Assembly (NCBI GenBank): GCA_038323475.1
Contig: JBBQHA010000069.1
Span: forward strand, 1-16,830
DNA length: 16,830 bases
Origin: SZAS-103 sp038323475
GTDB lineage: Bacteria > Pseudomonadota > Gammaproteobacteria > Xanthomonadales > Xanthomonadaceae
Direction of reading: 5' to 3'
This document shows, piece after piece, positions 1 to 5,213 of this stretch (position 1 is the stretch's first letter; the number at the start of each line of letters is the position of its first letter). The notes below the pieces were generated by a model, which was given only the letters and a program-made list of their open reading frames with translations, was not told where the DNA came from and made no database searches. The translations under genes were made by a program, and so were the position numbers.

Positions 1-739
1 GGCCTTTGCGCACGCGGTCGGCGACGTAGCCGAGCAATGCCTTCGAGCCGCCCTCGAAGCCTTTGGCGGTGCCGACCTTCCCGGTCTGGCCGCGATACGC
101 CTGCAGGAGCGGCTTGATGTCCAGGGCGGTACCGACTGCGGCGGCGAACCAACTCACGCTCTTGTCGCCCTTCTTGGCGGCGCGCGCGCGCAGGTAATAC
201 AGGTCGCGCGGCAGCATGTAGGCGTAGGTGTTCTTGGCGAGGAACTCCAGCCGTTCGCGGATCGCGTTGTGGTGCTCGCCCGCCTCGATCATCTTGACTG
301 CTTCGAGCACGCCGATGGCCTGCCCGGCGAACAGGGTCTGGCTGTCGATCACGCGCATCTGGAAGATGCCCTTGAGGCCTGCTTCCTGGCGGATCGGATG
401 GTAGTAGCGCAGGATCTCGCGGCTGGCCGTCACGCAGTTTTCGTGGATGGGGCTGCGCGTGGAGGTGATCGTCAGGCAGAACACGAAGTCGAAATCGCAG
501 ACCAGCCTGGTCAGGAACAGTTCGCGGATCTGCTCGACGGTATAGGGCAGGGTTTCGGCCTGGTGGCCACGCTCGCCGAGGCTTTCGCGGTAGAAACGCA
601 GCGTCGCATCAGGATCGCGTTCGTCGGAGAAGATCGTCTGGTCGATTTTCACCGAGATCGGCAGGACGACGACGTTGTGGCGGTCCAGGTAAGTGCGTGG
701 AAGGTCGCAGGCCGAATCTACCGTCAGTCCGATGCGCAT
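1..739 (-). CDS. DegV family protein, copy 1 (partial, 3' end outside window)
   Basis: The reading frame runs open from an ATG at 739 to the window edge, giving 246 codons with the C-terminus missing. The N-terminus MRIGLTVDSACDLP is the DegV signature (VDSxxDLP). The protein is about two-thirds identical by eye to the complete neighbour at 918-1865 and shares its IFQMRVIDSQTLFAGQAI segment (near residues 123-140). DegV proteins bind a fatty acid between two alpha/beta domains; in Firmicutes the FakB members present it to a kinase. No kinase partner is visible here, so the role is open. A GGGGGGA Shine-Dalgarno lies 5 nt upstream of the ATG. The truncation is caused by the window edge and is not a sign of a pseudogene. 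Confidence 0.9.
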   Translation of the reverse strand, partial: MRIGLTVDSACDLPRTYLDRHNVVVLPISVKIDQTIFSDERDPDATLRFYRESLGERGHQAETLPYTVEQIRELFLTRLVCDFDFVFCLTITSTRSPIHENCVTASREILRYYHPIRQEAGLKGIFQMRVIDSQTLFAGQAIGVLEAVKMIEAGEHHNAIRERLEFLAKNTYAYMLPRDLYYLRARAAKKGDKSVSWFAAAVGTALDIKPLLQAYRGQTGKVGTAKGFEGGSKALLGYVADRVRKG

Positions 740-784
740 GACATTCCCCCCAGGGATGCCTGCAGGAATGTCCGGCAAGCGCCG

Positions 785-820
785 TATTCATTTCACGAAC
801 GGCATGCTTTGTCCAGTGCG
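785..820 (-). promoter_or_regulatory. Conserved upstream block of degV copy 1 (probable promoter)
   Basis: This 36-nt block matches 1909-1944 at 34 of 36 positions and lies 45 nt upstream of its ATG, against 43 nt for the other copy. On the minus strand it contains TGGACA, then 17 nt later AATGAA, a plausible but weak -35/-10 pair. The rest of the two upstream regions is unlike, so the block is probably a shared promoter or operator. The promoter reading is inference. Confidence 0.5.
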
Positions 821-836
821 CGGCGTCATGGAATGC

Positions 837-862
837 GAAAGCCGCAGTCGCCTGCGGCTTTC
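837..862 (-). terminator. Hairpin terminator after degV copy 2
   Basis: A perfect 11-bp inverted repeat (GAAAGCCGCAG / CTGCGGCTTTC) with a 4-nt loop lies 55 nt beyond the stop of the gene at 918-1865. Its A/T ends sit in the stem and the following T-tract is short (CTTTCGC on the minus strand), so it is a modest intrinsic terminator. It is close to symmetric and could act in either direction. Confidence 0.6.
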
Positions 863-917
863 CATGGGATTGTTGCGATGCAACGCCGCGATGCGCCTGC
901 CATGGGGTTTTTCAGTT

Positions 918-1865
918 CTACCCGAACTTCACATCGTGCGGCTCCGCGGCGAAGCCGACCGTGACCGCGCCTTCGCCGATGTTGACCATGCCGGTGAGGC
1001 CCATCACCGTTTCGCCCAGTTGCACGCCCTGTTCCTCGCAGGCGCGGGCGAGTTGTTCGTAGCCAGGCAGGGCCCGCATCTTGTCGAGTTCGCCGCCGTA
1101 GCTGAGGTTGACGTTCGGCGCCATCAGGCCCTTGCGGACCCGGTCGGTGGCGTAGCCAAACAGCGCCTTGGCGGCGTTGTCGAAGCCCTTGGCCTTGCCG
1201 ACCGCGGCGGTGTCGTTGCGGTACGCGCGCAGGATCGGCTTGATATCGAGCAAAGTGCCAAGCGTCGCCTTCATCCAGGTCACGCTGCGGTCGCCGCGCT
1301 TCATTGCGCGGGCGCGCAGGTACTTCACGTCGCGCGGCACCGCGTAGCCGTAAGTGTTTTTCGAGAGTTCCATGAGGCGATCGTAGATGGGGTTGTATTC
1401 GAGGCCCGCCTCGATCATGCGCGCGCCTTCGATCACCGTGATCGCCTGGCCGGCGAACAGGGTCTGGCTGTCGATCACGCGCATCTGGAAGATGCCCTTG
1501 AGGCCGGCCTCCTTTCGGATCGGATGGTAGTAGCGAAGGATCTCCCGGCTGGCCATGACCGAATTTTCGTAGATCGGGCTGCGCGAGGACATGATGCACA
1601 TGCAGAACACGAAGTCGTAGTCGACGACCAGCTTGGTCAGGAACAATTCGCGTATCTGTTCGACGGTGAAGGGAGTCGATTCGGCCGCGTGGCCCTGTTC
1701 GCCGAGGTGTTCGCGGTAGAAGCGCAGGCTCTCCGCAGCCTGACGCTCATCGACGAACATCGCATTGCCCATGTGGATCTTGATCGGCTCGATGATCACC
1801 TTGTGCGCATCGAGCCATTCGCGCGGCAACTCGCAGGTTGAATCAACCACCAGTCCGATACGCAT
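918..1865 (-). CDS. DegV family protein, copy 2
   Basis: The protein has 315 residues and starts MRIGLVVDSTCELP, the DegV N-terminal signature. Length fits a two-domain fatty-acid-binding DegV protein (usually 280-315 residues). The segment that normally reads SSxLSGTYQSA in FakB proteins here reads MSSRSPIYENS (near residues 92-102), so it belongs to a divergent subgroup. Shine-Dalgarno AAAGGA lies 6 nt upstream of the ATG. It follows a paralogue-type promoter block and ends before a hairpin, so it is probably a single-gene transcript. A 56-nt run inside it is identical to copy 1 (see findings). Family assignment is firm; ligand and role are not known from the sequence. Confidence 0.92.
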   Translation of the reverse strand: MRIGLVVDSTCELPREWLDAHKVIIEPIKIHMGNAMFVDERQAAESLRFYREHLGEQGHAAESTPFTVEQIRELFLTKLVVDYDFVFCMCIMSSRSPIYENSVMASREILRYYHPIRKEAGLKGIFQMRVIDSQTLFAGQAITVIEGARMIEAGLEYNPIYDRLMELSKNTYGYAVPRDVKYLRARAMKRGDRSVTWMKATLGTLLDIKPILRAYRNDTAAVGKAKGFDNAAKALFGYATDRVRKGLMAPNVNLSYGGELDKMRALPGYEQLARACEEQGVQLGETVMGLTGMVNIGEGAVTVGFAAEPHDVKFG

Positions 1866-1908
1866 GACGTTCCTTTCGGGAAGCTGCCCGGAGTTGGAGC
1901 AAGTGCTC

Positions 1909-1944
1909 TATTCATTTCACGAACGGGGTGCTTTGTCCAGTGCG
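1909..1944 (-). promoter_or_regulatory. Conserved upstream block of degV copy 2 (probable promoter)
   Basis: Second copy of the 36-nt block at 785-820, with two adjacent mismatches at 1927-1928. It lies directly after the tsf terminator and 43 nt before the degV start. On the minus strand TGGACA and AATGAA are separated by 17 nt. Confidence 0.5.
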
Positions 1945-1950
1945 ATACAT

Positions 1951-1986
1951 CCCAAAAAGCAAAGGCCGCGACGATGCGCGGCCTTT
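1951..1986 (-). terminator. Intrinsic terminator of the rpsB-tsf operon
   Basis: AAAGGCCGCG at 1961-1970 and CGCGGCCTTT at 1977-1986 form a perfect 10-bp stem with a 6-nt loop. On the minus strand the stem is followed by TTTGCTTTTTGGG (part of the Ts lie in the stem), a good T-tract. It lies 113 nt past the tsf stop. The spacer also holds an 8-bp GGGGCTCG/CGAGCCCC helix (2042-2049 with 2084-2091) and a 7-bp CCGGCCA/TGGCCGG hairpin (2005-2022) without T-tract. Confidence 0.85.
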
Positions 1987-2099
1987 GGGTCGTTTATTTG
2001 AATGCCGGCCACGGATGGCCGGTTTGAAGATGGAAGGTCTTGGGGCTCGCGGGCCGTGGCCGGAATCCGGATCGCGGCGGCATCGAGCCCCGCGCGAAC

Positions 2100-2972
2100 C
2101 TACGCGAGTCCGGCCTGCTTCATGACCTCGGTCGCGAAGTCGTCGCCGACCGGCTTGTCGATGCCTTCGCCGACGGCAAGGCGGGTGAAGCCCAGCACCT
2201 GCGCGCCGGCTTTCTTCAGCACCGCGTCCACCGTGGAGTTGGTGTCGAGCACATAGGCCTGGCCGGTCAGGCAGATTTCCGACAGCGCCTTGTTGACCTT
2301 GCCGCCGATCATCTTCTCGAGGATCTCGGCCGGCTTGCCGGTGTCCTTGACCTGCGCGAGCGCAATGTCCTTTTCCTTCTGCACGATCTCGGCCGGCACC
2401 TGGTCGGGCGAGACGTACGGCGGGTTCATCGCCGCGATGTGCATCGCGAGGCCGCGCGCGAGTTCGACATCGCCGCCCTTGAGTTCGACCAGTACGCCGA
2501 TGCGACCGCCGTGCACGTAGGCGCCGACGTTGTGCGCGCTGTCGATGCGCGCCATGCGACGCACCTGCAGGTTCTCGCCGATCTTGGCGACCAGCGCCTG
2601 GCGCGCCTGCTCGACGTTGCCGTCGCCCATCGACTCGGCCTTCAGCGCTTCGACGTCGACGACGCCGGAGTTCAGCGCGATCTTTGCGACCGCATCGGCG
2701 AACGCGACGAAGTTGGCGTCCTTGGCGACGAAGTCGGTTTCGGAATTGACTTCGACCAGAACGGCCTTGCCGGTGTCCTGGGCCAGCACGACGCGGCCTT
2801 CGGCGGCGACGCGGCCGGACTTCTTGTCGGCCTTGGCCAGGCCGGTCACGCGCAGGTGTTCCATCGCCGCTTCGATGTCGCCGCCCTTTTCCGTCAACGC
2901 CTTCTTGCATTCCATCATGCCGGCGCCGGAGCGCTCGCGCAGTTCTTTCACCAGGGTGGCGGTGATTTCCAT
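2100..2972 (-). CDS. tsf: Elongation factor Ts
   Basis: EF-Ts is the nucleotide exchange factor of EF-Tu in the cytoplasm. The 290-residue product has the normal length. It starts MEITATLVKELRERSGAGMM, the typical N-terminal helical domain that binds EF-Tu, and carries TDFV at residues 79-82, so D80 and F81 match the residues that E. coli EF-Ts inserts next to the EF-Tu magnesium site. The open frame extends 29 codons upstream, but the ATG at 2972 is chosen because GAGGT lies 8 nt before it and homology begins there. It is downstream of rpsB in the same operon. In E. coli pyrH and frr follow; here a terminator and two degV genes follow instead. Confidence 0.97.
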   Translation of the reverse strand: MEITATLVKELRERSGAGMMECKKALTEKGGDIEAAMEHLRVTGLAKADKKSGRVAAEGRVVLAQDTGKAVLVEVNSETDFVAKDANFVAFADAVAKIALNSGVVDVEALKAESMGDGNVEQARQALVAKIGENLQVRRMARIDSAHNVGAYVHGGRIGVLVELKGGDVELARGLAMHIAAMNPPYVSPDQVPAEIVQKEKDIALAQVKDTGKPAEILEKMIGGKVNKALSEICLTGQAYVLDTNSTVDAVLKKAGAQVLGFTRLAVGEGIDKPVGDDFATEVMKQAGLA

Positions 2973-2996
2973 CGTATGAACCTCATGTTTGCGAAA

Positions 2997-3057
2997 GGAC
3001 GCGCCAATGCGCGTCCGGAATGGATGCGGAAGCGGCGGAGCACAGGGGCTCCGCCGC
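2997..3057 (-). other. Two perfect hairpins between rpsB and tsf
   Basis: In transcript order, GCGGCGGAGC and GCTCCGCCGC (3032-3041 with 3048-3057) form a 10-bp stem with a 6-nt loop. Then GGACGCGC and GCGCGTCC (2997-3004 with 3009-3016) form an 8-bp stem with a 4-nt loop, followed by TTTCG on the minus strand. The second ends about 12 nt before the tsf Shine-Dalgarno. Neither has a real T-tract. They could cause partial termination, protect mRNA ends or adjust the S2 to EF-Ts ratio; this function is inferred. Confidence 0.6.
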
Positions 3058-3080
3058 ATGGATCGCCTTGCAGCGCTTGC

Positions 3081-3971
3081 TTACTCGGCGCGCGGCTTGT
3101 CGCCAGCAGTCGGGCGGCGCGGCGGGGCGGGCGGGCGCTTGTTGCCCGGGGGCGGACGGCGGTCGCGGTCGTTGCCCGGACGGCGCTCGGTGTTCGGAGC
3201 GGCGCGCTTCTTCTTGTCTTCGTTCGGGATCGGGTTGCCTTCGGCATCGAGTTCGACGAACTCGTCCTCGGTGCGGCCGACGATCGGCGCGGCGGCCTTG
3301 CCTTCGAGCACGGCATCGGCGGCAGCGCGTGCGTACAGTTGCACGGCGCGGATCGCGTCGTCGTTGCCCGGGATCGCGTAGTCGACCAGCGCCGGATCGT
3401 AGTTGGTGTCGACCACCGCGACGACCGGGATGCCGAGCTTCTTGGCTTCCATCACCGCGATGTTCTCGTGGCCGATATCGATCACGAACAGCGCGTCGGG
3501 CAGGCGGTCGAGGTTCTTGATGCCGCCCAGCGAGCTGTCGAGCTTCTCGCGCTCGCGGCGGCGCTGCAGCACTTCGTGCTTGACGAGCTTCTCGAACGTA
3601 CCGTCGGTTTCGGCGGCCTCGAGTTCCTTCAGGCGCGACACCGACTGCTTGACGGTGCGGAAATTGGTCAGGGTACCGCCGAGCCAGCGCTGGGTCATGT
3701 ACGGCATGCCGCAACGGATGGCCTCTTCCTTCACGGCTTCGCGCGCGGAGCGCTTGGTGCCGATGAACAGGATGCTGCCGCGCTTCTGCGCGATCGCCGA
3801 CAGGAAGTTCATCGCGTCGGTGAACAGCGGGACGGTCTTCTCGAGGTTGATGATGTGGATCTTGCCGCGGGCGCCGAAAATGTACGGTGCCATCTTCGGG
3901 TTCCAGTAACGCGTCTGGTGGCCGAAATGGACGCCGGCTTCCAGCATCTGGCGCATGGTGACTTGGGGCAT
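3081..3971 (-). CDS. rpsB: 30S ribosomal protein S2 with C-terminal extension
   Basis: S2 is a structural protein of the small ribosomal subunit. The product has 296 residues; the core carries the family motifs FGHQTRYWNPKM near residue 16, RWLGGTLTNF near residue 95 and SLGGIKNLDRLPDALFVID near residue 147. E. coli S2 has 241 residues. The extra C-terminal part (from about residue 245) is rich in Arg, Lys, Pro and Asn, is predicted disordered and continues in frame to the stop. The ATG at 3971 is chosen over a longer open frame because AGGAG lies 8 nt upstream and homology starts at MPQVTMRQML. First gene of the rpsB-tsf operon, with a long structured leader. Confidence 0.97.
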   Translation of the reverse strand: MPQVTMRQMLEAGVHFGHQTRYWNPKMAPYIFGARGKIHIINLEKTVPLFTDAMNFLSAIAQKRGSILFIGTKRSAREAVKEEAIRCGMPYMTQRWLGGTLTNFRTVKQSVSRLKELEAAETDGTFEKLVKHEVLQRRREREKLDSSLGGIKNLDRLPDALFVIDIGHENIAVMEAKKLGIPVVAVVDTNYDPALVDYAIPGNDDAIRAVQLYARAAADAVLEGKAAAPIVGRTEDEFVELDAEGNPIPNEDKKKRAAPNTERRPGNDRDRRPPPGNKRPPAPPRRPTAGDKPRAE

Positions 3972-3989
3972 TGCTGTGACTCCTGGTGT

Positions 3990-4082
3990 GGAGTTCGCCT
4001 CGTTTTCTTGCGAGGAGCTTATCCCTTGAAAGTCCGCACATGGATGTGCGGGCTCTTGCGAGGGACTCGCATAACGAACTCC
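3990..4082 (-). promoter_or_regulatory. Structured rpsB leader (candidate S2 autoregulatory element)
   Basis: An 8-bp outer helix (GGAGTTCG 3990-3997 with CGAACTCC 4075-4082) encloses three perfect hairpins. These are TGCGAG/CTCGCA (4057-4071, 3-nt loop), CCGCACAT/ATGTGCGG (4034-4051, 2-nt loop or 7 bp with 4 nt) and CCTCG/CGAGG (3998-4015, 8-nt loop). AGGGA in the first hairpin (4061-4065) is complementary to TCCCT at 4022-4026, a possible pseudoknot. The element ends at the rpsB Shine-Dalgarno. In E. coli S2 represses rpsB-tsf through a conserved leader structure; equivalence here is inferred from position and fold. Confidence 0.65.
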
Positions 4083-4211
4083 GGGGTTGGGCTTCCGCAG
4101 GTCCCGCGGCAACGACCTCCTTGCGGAGGACCCCGGTGCCGGTTGACAACCTGCGTGTGGATTCGCCGGTGACGCACGGCGTGGGCGGGATCGTGGGCAG
4201 GCCCACAAAGC
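4083..4211 (-). promoter_or_regulatory. 5' half of the rpsB leader transcript
   Basis: This non-coding stretch lies between the predicted start of transcription and the main leader fold. It contains GTGGGC/GCCCAC at 4193-4206 (2-nt loop) near the RNA 5' end and CCTCC/GGAGG at 4116-4129 (4-nt loop). A 7-bp helix ACCCCGG 4130-4136 with CCGGGGT 4081-4087 shares two bases with the outer helix of the downstream element. The last helix and the rpsB-proximal helix therefore partly exclude each other. No ORF of interest is seen. Confidence 0.45.
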
Positions 4212-4217
4212 CCCGGA

Positions 4218-4246
4218 ATCATACCGGCTCGCCAGGGCCTGGGCAA
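4218..4246 (-). promoter_or_regulatory. Sigma70-type promoter of rpsB-tsf
   Basis: On the minus strand TTGCCC (4241-4246) and TATGAT (4218-4223) are separated by exactly 17 nt. The predicted start is near 4211, giving a leader of about 240 nt. The bases after the -10 (TCCGGGGC) form a GC-rich discriminator, a feature of promoters under stringent control; that regulation is inference. Confidence 0.75.
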
Positions 4247-4268
4247 GTTGGGGTCCCCGAAACGACAA

Positions 4269-4350
4269 CTGTGGGAGGGCCGTCCCGGCCCGAACGCGCT
4301 GAAGCAGGAGCTTCGCAACCGGAGGCCGCTCCCACAAACTGCTCCCACAG
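4269..4350. repeat. REP-like palindromic element between rpsB and map
   Basis: CTGTGGGAG (4269-4277) and CTCCCACAG (4342-4350) are perfect 9-bp inverted ends, and CTCCCACA recurs at 4329-4336. Inside are GGGCC/GGCCC (4277-4291, 5-nt loop) and GAAGC/GCTTC (4301-4314, 4-nt loop). Paired hairpins with TGTGGGAG-type ends are a common REP form in Xanthomonadaceae and pseudomonads. It sits exactly between the two divergent promoters. Confidence 0.6.
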
Positions 4351-4351
4351 G

Positions 4352-4380
4352 TGCACTTCGCAAGCGCGATAGCGGATAAT
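4352..4380 (+). promoter_or_regulatory. Promoter of map
   Basis: GATAAT at 4375-4380 is a near-consensus -10. A -35 at 17 nt spacing would be TGCACT (4352-4357), which is poor. Only nine bases lie between the -10 and the map ATG at 4390, so the transcript would start at or just before the initiation codon. Confidence 0.6.
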
Positions 4381-4389
4381 CGCGCCCCT

Positions 4390-5181
4390 ATGCCAGTGAC
4401 CATCAAGACCCCTGACGAGATCGCCAAGATGCGCGTGGCCGGGCGGCTCGCGGCCGAAGTGCTGCAGGTCGTCGCGCCGTTCGTGAAGGCCGGCGTGAGC
4501 ACGGCCGAACTCGACCGCATCTGCCACGATCACATCGTCAACGTCCAGCACGCGATCCCGGCGAACGTGGGCTACCGCGGCTTTCCGGCGACCGTCTGCA
4601 CCTCGGTCAACAACGTGATCTGCCACGGGATTCCCAGCGACGCCAAGGTCCTCAAGGACGGCGACATCGTCAACATCGATGTCACCGTCATAAAGGATGG
4701 CCTGCACGGCGACACCAGCCGCATGTACCTGGTCGGCGAACCGCCGGTGCTGGCCAAGCGCCTGGTGGACGTCACCCGCGAAGCGATGTGGCGCGGCATC
4801 CGCGCGGTCAGGCCCGGCGCGACGCTCGGCGATATCGGCCATGCGATCCAGAGCTACGTCGAGGCCGAACGCTTCAGCGTGGTCCGCGAATACTGCGGAC
4901 ACGGCATCGGCCGCATCTACCACGAAGATCCGCAGGTGCTGCATTACGGCCGGCCTGGCGATGGCCTGAAGCTGCAGAAGGGCATGACCTTCACGATCGA
5001 GCCGATGGTCAACGCGGGCGCGCGGCATACCCGCCTGATGCCCGACGGCTGGACGGTGGTGACCAAGGACCGTTCGCTGTCGGCGCAATGGGAACACACC
5101 CTGCTGGTGACCGACGATGGCGTGGACGTGCTGACCCGCGTGCCCGGGGACGACAACGAGCCGGTGAACAACGGCCTGTGA
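4390..5181 (+). CDS. map: Methionine aminopeptidase, type I
   Basis: Removes the N-terminal methionine from nascent proteins. The 263-residue product has the metal ligands and catalytic residues at the same positions as E. coli MetAP: H79 (CHGIP), D97 (NIDVTV), D108 (HGDTS), H171 (GHGIG), E204 (TIEPM) and E235 (WEHT). The frame is open 13 codons further upstream, but homology starts at MPVTIKTPDEI, so the ATG at 4390 is used. No Shine-Dalgarno precedes it and a -10 hexamer lies nine bases upstream, suggesting a leaderless mRNA. It is divergent from rpsB and is followed at once by glnD, as in E. coli. Confidence 0.97.
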   Translation: MPVTIKTPDEIAKMRVAGRLAAEVLQVVAPFVKAGVSTAELDRICHDHIVNVQHAIPANVGYRGFPATVCTSVNNVICHGIPSDAKVLKDGDIVNIDVTVIKDGLHGDTSRMYLVGEPPVLAKRLVDVTREAMWRGIRAVRPGATLGDIGHAIQSYVEAERFSVVREYCGHGIGRIYHEDPQVLHYGRPGDGLKLQKGMTFTIEPMVNAGARHTRLMPDGWTVVTKDRSLSAQWEHTLLVTDDGVDVLTRVPGDDNEPVNNGL

Positions 5182-5213
5182 ACGCCGCCCCGCCCGCATC
5201 TTCGGAGCCGGTT

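Noticed and set aside
1..739. degV copy 1 as a truncated pseudogene
   Set aside because: The frame is intact up to the window edge with normal start signals, so the missing end is only outside the window.
2040..4172. Long plus-strand ORF opposite tsf and rpsB
   Set aside because: It is antisense to two certain genes; GC-rich codon usage leaves few stops on the opposite strand. The product shows no domain.
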